Assembly: GCA_965247425.1 (NCBI GenBank)
Contig: OZ252023.1
Location: 3,038,001-3,102,000, forward strand
DNA: 64,000 bases
Source of the DNA: CAZOZZ01 sp965247425
GTDB taxonomy: Bacteria > Acidobacteriota > Terriglobia > 20CM-2-55-15
Direction: 5' to 3'
The notes beneath the pieces were generated by a model. That model searched no databases, had not been told where the DNA came from, and worked only from the letters and a program-made list of their open reading frames with translations. This document shows positions 42,393 through 50,391 of this stretch, piece by piece. Numbering within the stretch: position 1 is the stretch's first letter; each line of letters begins with the position of its first letter. Position numbers and translations under genes: made by a program.

Positions 42393-43785
42393 AGAGTTAT
42401 AACCGAATCTGGTGTTTGAAGGGATTGAAGAAAAGCGGCGTATCTGGTTGATTTGTTGTTTACCAGACTTCAAAGCAACCAAAGGAGATACGCCACTATG
42501 AGCAAGAGTAACGTGATTGGACCGGAGGGTCGAGAAACGATTGAGGACCCGGTAACAGAGCTACTACGAGTTGGAGCTCAGCAACTGATCCAACGGGCGG
42601 TGGAAACCGAATTGGCGGAGCTGCTATCTCAACACGACGATCGGCGAACAGAGAAGGGCAACGCCGGGGTGGTGCGCAACGGTTATCTACCTGAACGTGA
42701 ACTGCAGACCGGTCTGGGGCCGGTAACGGTCCAGATTCCGAAGGTCCGTGCAAAGACTGGCGACGCGGTGACGTTCCGATCGGCGCTGGTACCTCCTTAC
42801 ATTCGAAAGACGAAGTCGATGGAAGCGGCGGTGCCGTGGTTGTATTTGAAAGGCGTCTCGAGCGGCGAAATGGGTGAAGCCCTAACTAAAAGTTCTTGTC
42901 GGTCCCCAGGCGCAGGGTTTGTCGGCGAGCACGGTATCGCGCCTGAAGCAGGTCTGGGGCGAGGAGTACCGCCAAAGCTGCGAGGAGCGGCTGGATGCAG
43001 ACCGCTGGGTGTATGTCTGGGCCGACGGAATTTATAGCGGACTGCGGGCTGAACAAACCAAGTTGTGTGCATTGGTGGTGATCGGCGTGAATGAACGCGG
43101 AGAGAAGCGTTTTCTGGCGATCGAAGACGGTGTCCGGGAATCGACACAGAGTTGGCGCGAGGTCTTGTTGAAGCTGAAGTCCCGTGGGATGAATATCCCA
43201 AAGTTGGCCATCGGTGACGGTGCGATGGGGTTCTGGGCCGCACTGGAGGAAATCTATCCCGAGACAGGCCAACAACGCTGCTGGATGCACAAGACCATGA
43301 ACGTGTTGAACTGTCTACCCAAGTCGGCCCAGGCGAAAGCGAAACAGGCCTTGCACGCGATCTGGCAAGCCGAGACAAAGGCAGACGCCGAGAAGGCATT
43401 CGACCTGTTCATTGAAACCTATGAACCGAAGTATCCGAAAGCCACTCTCTGCCTCCAGAAAGACAGCGAAGAACTGCTGGTCTTCTTCGACTTCCCGGCC
43501 AAGCACTGGCAGAGCCTCAGAACGACCAATCCCATCGAGTCGACCTTTGCCACCATTCGCCACCGAACCAAGCGATCCAGGGGTTGCCTGACGCGGGATG
43601 GCATGCTGCACATGATGTTCAAACTGGGACAGTGCGCTCAGAAGAACTGGCGACGATTACGAGGATTCGATGATCTGGCCAAGGTGATTACTGGACTGAA
43701 ATTCAACGATGGTATCGAAGTGACAAACGTCGATCAGGCCGCCGCTTGAATCAATCTCCTAAACACCACTCTTGACAATAACTCT
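42393..43785 (+). mobile_element. IS256-family element (1393 bp), inactive
   Basis: The ends AGAGTTAT and ATAACTCT begin an imperfect inverted repeat of about 26 bp (sharing TGGTGTTT further in). The 7-bp direct repeat TACCGCG lies immediately outside at 42386-42392 and 43786-43792, close to the 8-9 bp usual for the family. It contains a single, frameshifted transposase gene. Confidence 0.88.
42498..43749 (+). pseudogene. IS256-family (mutator-type) transposase, frameshifted
   Basis: AAAGGAG precedes the ATG at 42498. The first 134 codons read through ELLSQHDDRRTEKGNAGVVRNGYLPER and LYLKGVSSGEMGEAL. At about 42880-42890 (CCCTAACTAAAAGTT) the homologous reading moves by one base to KVLVGPQAQGLSASTVSRLKQ. 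From there WVYVWADGIYSGLR (first Asp), LAIGDGAMGFWAAL, RCWMHKTMNVLNCLP and TTNPIESTFATIRHRTK (Glu) complete the core. Unless the shift is programmed, which is not usual in this family, the transposase is inactive. Confidence 0.88.
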
Positions 43786-43983
43786 TACCGCGAAGGCCCA
43801 GGTGATTGCTGTGGCCAATGCCATTACTTCGCCCAGTCGTGATGTCATCAAGTCCGACATGTTCGTCTTGGGAGTTCCTTTTGGATCATCTAGCGAAGGC
43901 GAAAGTTCCTACTCCTATGCTCAGGTCTACCTCGCCATCAGCCCGGTCGTCAAGCAGCCGACAGCTAAGGCCTTAGATCTAGC

Positions 43984-44086
43984 CGCCCGACGGCCTGCGG
44001 CCGCGCGCGGCTTTGACATAACACCCATACGGCGACACTGTCAGTACTGCCATAGTCGTCAGACCCTGCTTATAGCGCTTATCCGC
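43984..44086 (+). repeat. Dispersed ~102-bp repeat, family C copy 3
   Basis: The same core as copies 1 and 2 (CGACGGCCTGCGGCCGCGCG, CAGTACTG, CCATAGTCGTCAGACCCTGC), with CTTTGACATAACACC in place of GTTGAC..AACGCC. It follows a short open frame from the IS256 right flank (IAVANAITSPSRDVIKSDMF...), which it ends. Between 43793 and the repeat no family was recognised in that frame. Confidence 0.88.
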
Positions 44087-44114
44087 CCCCTAGCCACGCT
44101 AGACTAGTCTTGGC

Positions 44115-44281
44115 AGGGGGAAAGGATTTTCGACGCAAAGACGCAGAGACGCAGAAAATCTTTGTTGAAAACTTCCAGCATGTCCTGGCGGTTTCGGAAA
44201 ACCCGCGGAAAATCTGAACCCAGAATAAGAAGACTCTGCGCCTTTGCGCCTCTCGGTCCTTTTGTCTTTAGTTTCTTCTAG
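44115..44281. repeat. GCAAAGACGCAGAG palindromic intergenic repeat, copy 3
   Basis: The left arm CGACGCAAAGACGCAGAGAC pairs with the right arm GACTCTGCGCCTTTGCGCCTC across about 75 bases. It ends 9 bases before the next gene's proposed GTG start, so that gene's promoter may lie in or after it. Confidence 0.75.
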
Positions 44282-44289
44282 TCCGAGAA

Positions 44290-44742
44290 GTGCGGGCAAA
44301 ACTCGATATACTGTCAGGCTTGAACGCTGAAACAATCGGAGTGGGCGACTTCATCTACTGCCGCTCTCCCTACCATCGTCAACAGCTGGGTCTTCCGAAA
44401 GAGGCCGGGCTGGTCCTGGAGGTCAAGCGCGCCAACTACAGGATATTGTACGGGCTCGGGAAGTTCTGCTGGCTTCCCGAAGAGGCCATCGTTTGCGTGG
44501 AAGGCGAGGTCAACGGCGAAACTCTGGCAGGCCGACTCCACCACATGATCAAGTCTCTCGACCCTCTCGATTGCGAACTCGTGTCGGACGGCGATCTCCA
44601 CAGGGCCACGCTGAGAGTCGACCACATCGAGGCCCCGGTCATCGACCAGGTCCGGAACACGCTGGGTCCGGCCTTTGTGTCGCTTTCTCTGGTCCCGGAA
44701 GGCATGGCCTTCATGCTGGCTGAGATCAAGTTTCGTTCGTAA
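44290..44742 (+). CDS. Uncharacterised 150-residue protein
   Basis: No recognised family. Visible parts are GVGDFIYCRSPYHRQQLGLPKEAGLVLEVKRANYRILYGLGKFCWLPEEAIVCVEG, resembling a small beta-barrel. A second region follows (LLDCELVSDGDLHRATLRVDHIEA-like, then LSLVPEGMAFMLAEIKFRS). The GTG start is weakly supported; the stretch TATACT at 44307 might be a -10 box, in which case translation would begin later (TTG 44323 or GTG 44341). The function is unknown. Confidence 0.5.
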   Translation: MRAKLDILSGLNAETIGVGDFIYCRSPYHRQQLGLPKEAGLVLEVKRANYRILYGLGKFCWLPEEAIVCVEGEVNGETLAGRLHHMIKSLDPLDCELVSDGDLHRATLRVDHIEAPVIDQVRNTLGPAFVSLSLVPEGMAFMLAEIKFRS

Positions 44743-44832
44743 AGTAGCGAGCAGCGATGAGCAGGCAGCGCGGAATGTCGATTCAGAGCTGAAGCCGGCC
44801 GTTTTCCTCCAACTAGACCCACCGTCGATTGA

Positions 44833-45867
44833 TCAGTCCGCCAAACCCGGGGGTTGTTTCTTTTCGAAAACACTCAGCTTGTAGAAATTGGCGAGCTTTT
44901 CAACGACAGGGACAGCCTTCCGAACGGTGAGGCCATCCACGACGAGACTGCCATAGAAGGCGGGAAGGCGCGGTCGGGCGGCCTGGCAGGTCTGGCAAAG
45001 CGGGTAATCATCCATGTTGCCACTGAGGTGGGCCTTGCGGAGATCCACCATCGCTTTAGAGTTCCAGACCTCCATCACCGACTGCTCCTTCAGATCCCCA
45101 ACCGGTTCTTCGTCGTACATGTAGCAGCACGGAAAGGCCTTTCCGTCGTATCGCACGTAGAGCGGTCCACGCCAGAGGAGGTGGCAGGGATTCCGTCGCT
45201 GTCCCCGCAGTTGATCGTCGGGAATTCGCGACCCGTCGGTCTGGATTTCATCTCTCTTGAAACGGACCTGATCGACACCCTCAATATCCCAGAGTTTCCG
45301 ATACGCATCGACCTCATGCTCGTTGTCTTTGAGTAAGACCATCTGAACGACGGTAAACATCTTCGCTTTCCGTTCGAGCTTCTTCTCCAGGAACTTCAGG
45401 ATGTAACTTCGAGTCTTGTCGAAGTCCGCGCCGACACGGTATTTCTCGTACGTCTCCTTCGTGGCGCCGTCGAAAGCCAGAATCAGGTAATCCAGCCCGG
45501 TATCGAGAAGCATGTCGATGTTCTTCTCATCCAGAAGAGTCGCATTTGTCGACATCCCCGTGCGAACTCCAGCATCCCTGGTGATGCGAATCATCTCGAA
45601 GATCTGGGGATGGATCATCGGTTCGCCGATTCCGTAAGGCCAGACGAACTCCACGTAGTCTTTGCAATCGGCGATGATCTTCCGGTAGAGATCCAGATCC
45701 ATGCTTTCGTTATCGAAAGTGTAGATGTGCCGGGGACACATCGGGCAGTAAAGATTGCACTTGGCGGTGCTCTCGAGCGTGATCTCGATCGGACCTCCCG
45801 GCAGGACGGACTGCCGACGGAAGTAACTCGCCGCGATGAGGGCACGATTGCGTACTTTACTTTTCAT
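44833..45867 (-). CDS. Radical SAM/SPASM domain protein
   Basis: A 344-residue protein. The radical SAM cluster motif CNLYCPMC near residue 37 is CxxxCxxC. It is followed by YGIGEPMIHPQIFEMIRITRDAGVRTGMSTNATLL. The SPASM-type C-terminal cysteines appear in CHLLWRGPLYVRYDGKAFPCCYM, EEPVGDL and LCQTCQA, binding one more [4Fe-4S] cluster. Members modify peptides, proteins or small molecules; no precursor peptide was found nearby. It overlaps the upstream methyltransferase gene by 4 bases and is probably cotranscribed with it and mqnE. Confidence 0.88.
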   Translation of the reverse strand: MKSKVRNRALIAASYFRRQSVLPGGPIEITLESTAKCNLYCPMCPRHIYTFDNESMDLDLYRKIIADCKDYVEFVWPYGIGEPMIHPQIFEMIRITRDAGVRTGMSTNATLLDEKNIDMLLDTGLDYLILAFDGATKETYEKYRVGADFDKTRSYILKFLEKKLERKAKMFTVVQMVLLKDNEHEVDAYRKLWDIEGVDQVRFKRDEIQTDGSRIPDDQLRGQRRNPCHLLWRGPLYVRYDGKAFPCCYMYDEEPVGDLKEQSVMEVWNSKAMVDLRKAHLSGNMDDYPLCQTCQAARPRLPAFYGSLVVDGLTVRKAVPVVEKLANFYKLSVFEKKQPPGLAD

Positions 45868-46577
45868 TCTCGCAAGCCTTCACAGATGTATCCGAGCGTG
45901 TAAGAACGGTCCTGGTCCAACTTGTCGAGGTAATAGCAGAGTAAGGGAAGGACAAGACCGAACACGGGAGCCAGTACCGGAAACAGGATCCACCGCCAGC
46001 CTTTCTGCGTGAAGGTCAGGATTCCCATAAACCGCCGGCCCAGTTGCCAGAAGAATCCGCCGACCGGACGAATCGATAGAATCCGGAAGCCGGAACGTTC
46101 CAGCAGATATCGAATCCCCGCCGACGTGTAGCGAAAATAATCATGAGGTCGCTGATGCTCCTCCCACATCATTGGAACCACCAGATGCACACTACCCTCC
46201 GGTTTCAACACCCGATGGAACTCCTCTATCACCTGCCCCGGCTCCGGCGTGTGTTCAAGTACGACCACCGACAACACACGGTCGCAACACCCCCCCGAGA
46301 GGGGCAGGGCTTCGAGTCGACCGATCACGTCGAGCCTGGAGTAGTCCCACTCCGGATCCCCGATGCCAAAGTCGAGGGCGACGTAGTTCGCGTGCGCAAA
46401 GCTCTCGCGAAAACGGCATTCTCCGGCACCCGCGTCCAAAACGACCAGATCCCCGGCCGTGTTTTCCGCCAGGTTCGAGACGAACGACTCGACGGATGCC
46501 TCGAACGGATCGAGCCGGCGAAAGATAGCCTTCGGAACCACCTTCCTGGCCAGCGCCATCACGTGAGAGTTGAGCAT
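45864..46577 (-). CDS. SAM-dependent methyltransferase with C-terminal membrane segments
   Basis: A 237-residue protein. Motif I is LVVLDAGAGECRFRESF near residue 46, followed by YVALDFGIGD. The DRVLSVVVLEHTPEPGQVIEEFHRVLKPEGSVHLVVP block is of Methyltransf_11 type. HDYFRYTSAGIRYLLERSGF is a frequent continuation. After it come two hydrophobic stretches (GGFFWQLGRRFMGIL and WILFPVLAPVFGLVLPLLCYYL), so the enzyme probably sits on the membrane. It lies directly after mqnE (no gap) and overlaps the radical SAM gene. Confidence 0.85.
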   Translation of the reverse strand: MLNSHVMALARKVVPKAIFRRLDPFEASVESFVSNLAENTAGDLVVLDAGAGECRFRESFAHANYVALDFGIGDPEWDYSRLDVIGRLEALPLSGGCCDRVLSVVVLEHTPEPGQVIEEFHRVLKPEGSVHLVVPMMWEEHQRPHDYFRYTSAGIRYLLERSGFRILSIRPVGGFFWQLGRRFMGILTFTQKGWRWILFPVLAPVFGLVLPLLCYYLDKLDQDRSYTLGYICEGLRE

Positions 46578-47777
46578 TTAATTAGCGTCGGGCCCACCGT
46601 CCCCTCTCAGGACCTCGGACTTCGGACCTTGGACCTCGGACTCCCCCACCGACTTCCCCCGCCCCCGATCGACCGGGTTGTAAAGCGTGTCCCGCTCGAT
46701 CGGCCGACACCCGGCGTCCCGAATCAGTTGCTCGATCTGATTTCTGGTCAGGCCCGGACTCGTCTGACTGCCGGCTCCGTGAATGATACGTTCCTCGATG
46801 ATGGTGCCATCCAGATCATCGGCGCCGAAACGGAGGGCGACCTGCGCCAGCGAAGGCGTGATCGTAACCCAGTAGGCCTTGATGTGCACAAAGTTGTCGA
46901 GCATCAGACGCGAAACCGCGATCGTTCGAAGATCGTCCGTTCCAGTTGTCGGTGGCAAATCCCCGAGGACCGTGTTTTCCGGATGAAACGCAAGCGGGAT
47001 GAGGCAGTTGAAGCCCGCGGTTTCGTCCTGGAGTTCCCTCAATCGAACCAGATGATCCACCCTTTCCTCAATTGTTTCAAGATGGCCATACAGCATCGTT
47101 GCGTTGGATCGAATTCCCATGCCATGGAGGACCCTGGCGCATTCCAGCCAACGCTCGCCGGACATCTTGTGTCCGGCTATCAGGGGTCTCACGCGCTCCG
47201 CAAAAATCTCCGCGCCTCCGCCCGGACAGCTCCCCAAGCCGGCAACCTTGAGCTTTTCGATCACCCATTCCAGTGGTTTCCGGGTGATCCTCGTAAAGAA
47301 ATCCAATTCCACCATCGTGAAAGCCTTGAGGTGCACCGTGGGGAAACGGAGTTTGAGGCCTTCGAGCAGATCGAGGTAGTACTGGAAAGGTAACTCCGGA
47401 TTGAGTCCACCGACGATATGGAACTCTGTCACCGAGTCGTTGGCTTTCTGTTGGGCAAAGCTGAAGACCTGATCCAGGCTCATCGCGTAGCCCCCGTCTT
47501 CACCGGGCTTTCGGGCATAGGCACCCTGGCAGAGCTGGCAATCGATGACACAGATGTTGGTGTAATTGATGTGGCGATTGACGTTGTAGAAGGCCAAATC
47601 GCCGTTCAAGCGCACGCGAACGAGATCGGCCAGACGCCCCAGTCCAATCAGGTCGCCCGAACGATACAGATCGACGCCATCTTGAAAGCTGAGTCTTTCT
47701 CCCAGCTCCACCTTCCGCTTGACCCGAACAATAGTCAAGTCTATTGCTGCCTCTCCCATGCGGAACAAATTATACAT
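46578..47777 (-). CDS. mqnE: Aminofutalosine synthase MqnE
   Basis: A 399-residue radical SAM enzyme of the futalosine menaquinone route. It has the N-terminal LSFQDGVDLYRSGDLIGLGRLAD block, YNVNRHINYTNICVIDCQLCQGAYARKPGEDGGYAMS containing CVIDCQLC (CxxxCxxC), HIVGGLNPELPFQYYLDLL, GLGSCPGGGAEIF, and FHPENTVLGDLPPTTGTDDLRTIAVSRLMLDN. It joins 3-[(1-carboxyvinyl)oxy]benzoate with SAM to give aminofutalosine. No other mqn gene is in the window. The start is uncertain: a TATAAT box overlaps the first codons of the ATG at 47777, so ATG 47759 or a later start is possible. The last ~25 residues come from a short tandem repeat. Confidence 0.92.
   Translation of the reverse strand: MYNLFRMGEAAIDLTIVRVKRKVELGERLSFQDGVDLYRSGDLIGLGRLADLVRVRLNGDLAFYNVNRHINYTNICVIDCQLCQGAYARKPGEDGGYAMSLDQVFSFAQQKANDSVTEFHIVGGLNPELPFQYYLDLLEGLKLRFPTVHLKAFTMVELDFFTRITRKPLEWVIEKLKVAGLGSCPGGGAEIFAERVRPLIAGHKMSGERWLECARVLHGMGIRSNATMLYGHLETIEERVDHLVRLRELQDETAGFNCLIPLAFHPENTVLGDLPPTTGTDDLRTIAVSRLMLDNFVHIKAYWVTITPSLAQVALRFGADDLDGTIIEERIIHGAGSQTSPGLTRNQIEQLIRDAGCRPIERDTLYNPVDRGRGKSVGESEVQGPKSEVLRGDGGPDAN
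47769..47774 (-). promoter_or_regulatory. Possible -10 box for mqnE set
   Basis: On the minus strand the sequence reads GATGTATAATTTG, a perfect TATAAT. No good -35 hexamer is seen 16-18 bases upstream. If used, RNA would begin near 47762, which favours a translation start downstream of the first ATG. Confidence 0.3.
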
Positions 47778-47928
47778 CAGTTGAGATCGGTCGCAGGGTG
47801 TGGGCGCCAGACGATGCCTTTAGGGCCCTAGCAGCCACAAACTCGTCTGTACAGAATCTGCAAACATCTTCGTATAATTGGACCTGTTGTTCCTTAAGCC
47901 ACGGCCGGGCAACAGGGAGACGCATTTT

Positions 47929-50253
47929 GTGATCTGGCAATCGATATGGTTGATGACGTCTTTCGACGTTCTGATCATTGGAGTTTCAGTCCTCGCACTG
48001 GCGTGGCTGGCCAGGCGACGGACATCAATCGCCATTCGAGGCGGGGCCGGGGGTCTGGCAGCGATCTCGTTCGGCCTCATCCTGGTCGCCCTGTTCTATC
48101 TCACCGATTTGCTAATCATGCATGTCGTCCCCCGGTTCATTCCGATGGCGGAAGCTATGGTCATGATGGAAGCGCTCCACCTCAATGCCGACTGGCCTCT
48201 GTCCCTCATAGCCGTTGGGTCCATCGCGTTCGGCATCGTTGCCGTGGCTCAACGACTGCTGGCGCTCACCGAAAGTCTCGAGGCGGCCGGCGAGAGGTTG
48301 AACTCGGAAAGAGCCGCCAGACACGAGCTCACCGATGAAGTCAGTCGGAGCGAATCCAGTCTCGCGAACGCCCAGCGAATCGCCCACGTGGGAAACTGGG
48401 ACTGGGATGTAGAAGCCGACTCCCTTCACTGGTCGGATGAGACGTTTCGAGTTTTCGGCCTCGTCCCCGGTAAGGCGAAGGCGACCCGCGAACTCTTCGA
48501 GCAGTCGGTTCACCCCGAGGATCGCGAACGTGTGGAGGAGGCTTCAAGCAAGACTTACCGAACTCACGAACCTCACAGCATCAGGTTCCGTATAGTTCGG
48601 CCGGACGGAGATGTTCGCCATGTTCACGGCGAAGCGGAGTTAACACCCAAGGCCAACGGCCCGGGTTTCCGCATGTGTGGAACGGTTCAAGATGTCACGG
48701 CACTGGTTCGGGCCGAGCAGGAACTTCAGGAACGAGAAGCCCACTTACGTGCGGTGATGGACACTGCGGCCGACGGCATCATCACGATCGACGTGCGGGG
48801 TGTGATCGAATCGGTCAACCGATCCGCTGAAAACATTTTCGGCTATTCCGAGAAAGAGCTTCTCGGACGGAACGTGTCCATGTTGACGTCCGAACCCGAT
48901 CGGCGTGAGCACGACGGTTATCTGTCCAGGTATCTGGCAACTGGCGAAGCCAGGATCCTGGGGGTCGGACCGAGGGAAGTAAGGGGACTGCGGCGCGATG
49001 GCCAGATCATTCCCATCGAACTGGCCATCGCCGAAGCCTCGATTGCGGGGAAACGGATTTTTGTCGGCGTACTCAGGGACATAACGGAACGAAAACGCCA
49101 GGAAGAGCAATTACAGCAGGCTCAGAAGATGGAGGCTGTGGGCCAGCTGACCGGTGGCGTCGCCCACGATTTCAACAACATCCTGACCAGTATTTTCGGG
49201 AACCTGGAGTTTCTGAAGGGAAGGCCGGGAACCACTCCCGAAGACGAAGGGTACCTGGACGCGGCTCTGAAATCCGCTCGCCGGGCGGCGGATTTGACGA
49301 AACAACTACTGGCCTTTTCCCGAAAACAGACCCTTGCCCCTGTCCCCACCGATGTAGATCAGTTGGTAAACCGGATGGCGAGTCTGATGCGCCGAACCCT
49401 TGGAGAAGGCATTGACATCGAGACCGTCCAGGGGCGTGGAACCTGGGCCGCGATGGTGGATCCAAACCAACTCGAAAACGCACTCCTGAACCTCGGCCTC
49501 AATGCCCGGGACGCCATGGGAGGCGCTGGCAAATTGACGATCGAAACGGCAAACGTCCGCCTGGACACGTCTTACACGAAATCCAAACCAGAGGTCGAAC
49601 CGGGGCCATACCTGATGCTGTCCGTCAGCGACACTGGAGTCGGAATGGGTCCCGAAGTTGCCGATCAGGCCTTCGAGCCGTTTTTCACGACTAAGGAAAC
49701 AGGTAAGGGCAGCGGGCTGGGCTTGAGCATGGTCTACGGCTTCGTGAAACAGTCGGGCGGGCACATAGAGATCTGCAGCGAAATCGAAGGTGGTACAACG
49801 ATGAAGATCTACTTGCCGCCGGCTGAAGGAAAAGACGCACCCGGGAGCGCGCCTCCCCCCGCGCAGAACTCCATACCCACCGGTACCGAACGAATTCTCG
49901 TTGTGGAAGATGATGCCGACGTTCGAGGGTTCGTCGAACTCGCCCTCGGATCGCTCGGTTACACTGTCATTGCTTACCCGGACGGCTCCTCAGCCCTGGA
50001 CCACATCGAGGGGATCGAAAAGATCGATCTTCTCTTGACCGACGTCGTGCTGCCGGGAGGAATGAACGGGGATGAACTCGCCCGTAAGGTTCAGGCCCGG
50101 TATCCTCACATACACGTCCTCTTCACATCCGGCTATGTGGAGGACTCCATCATCCATGACGGAAGAAAGGGTTCGGAACTGAATCTACTCGCAAAGCCCT
50201 ACCGCAGAGACTCGCTGGCCGAACGGGTCCGAGACACTCTGGACCGCAAATAG
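47929..50253 (+). CDS. Hybrid histidine kinase with two PAS domains and receiver
   Basis: A 774-residue protein. Two or three N-terminal membrane helices (SFDVLIIGVSVLALAWLA, AAISFGLILVALFYLTDLLIM, WPLSLIAVGSIAFGIVAVA) are followed by a coiled coil. Two PAS domains come next, about residues 140-265 (GNWDWDVEADSLHWSDETFRVFG) and 270-390 (ADGIITIDVRGVIESVNRSAENIFGYSEKELLG). The phosphoacceptor GGVAHDFNNIL puts the histidine near 412. ATPase boxes are LNLGLNARDAMGG, VSDTGVGM and FEPFFTTKETGKGSGLGLS. The receiver aspartate is in LLTDVVLPGG near 705. GTG 47929 is chosen because GGGAG lies 8-9 bases upstream. Confidence 0.9.
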   Translation: MIWQSIWLMTSFDVLIIGVSVLALAWLARRRTSIAIRGGAGGLAAISFGLILVALFYLTDLLIMHVVPRFIPMAEAMVMMEALHLNADWPLSLIAVGSIAFGIVAVAQRLLALTESLEAAGERLNSERAARHELTDEVSRSESSLANAQRIAHVGNWDWDVEADSLHWSDETFRVFGLVPGKAKATRELFEQSVHPEDRERVEEASSKTYRTHEPHSIRFRIVRPDGDVRHVHGEAELTPKANGPGFRMCGTVQDVTALVRAEQELQEREAHLRAVMDTAADGIITIDVRGVIESVNRSAENIFGYSEKELLGRNVSMLTSEPDRREHDGYLSRYLATGEARILGVGPREVRGLRRDGQIIPIELAIAEASIAGKRIFVGVLRDITERKRQEEQLQQAQKMEAVGQLTGGVAHDFNNILTSIFGNLEFLKGRPGTTPEDEGYLDAALKSARRAADLTKQLLAFSRKQTLAPVPTDVDQLVNRMASLMRRTLGEGIDIETVQGRGTWAAMVDPNQLENALLNLGLNARDAMGGAGKLTIETANVRLDTSYTKSKPEVEPGPYLMLSVSDTGVGMGPEVADQAFEPFFTTKETGKGSGLGLSMVYGFVKQSGGHIEICSEIEGGTTMKIYLPPAEGKDAPGSAPPPAQNSIPTGTERILVVEDDADVRGFVELALGSLGYTVIAYPDGSSALDHIEGIEKIDLLLTDVVLPGGMNGDELARKVQARYPHIHVLFTSGYVEDSIIHDGRKGSELNLLAKPYRRDSLAERVRDTLDRK

Positions 50254-50391
50254 TTTTCGACCGGTCGATGTGGAATTCGGGTACCCCCCCGGAGCAGTTG
50301 TCGAAAAGGCGATTGAACTCGCCGGGGCTCGTGTAATACGCTGACGAGTTCGCCATCCGGCCATGGTGGCGGCTCTGAGCGGAGTAGATGT

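Noticed and set aside
29739..44086. Integron attC sites for the family C repeat
   Set aside because: Copy 1 contains an ACCTAAC that fits RYYYAAC, but copies 2 and 3 do not, no GTTRRRY core lies at the other end, the unit is not palindromic and no integrase is present.
45090..45867. RiPP precursor peptide for the SPASM protein
   Set aside because: No short gene with a ribosome site and a cysteine- or glycine-rich core was found within a few hundred bases on either strand.
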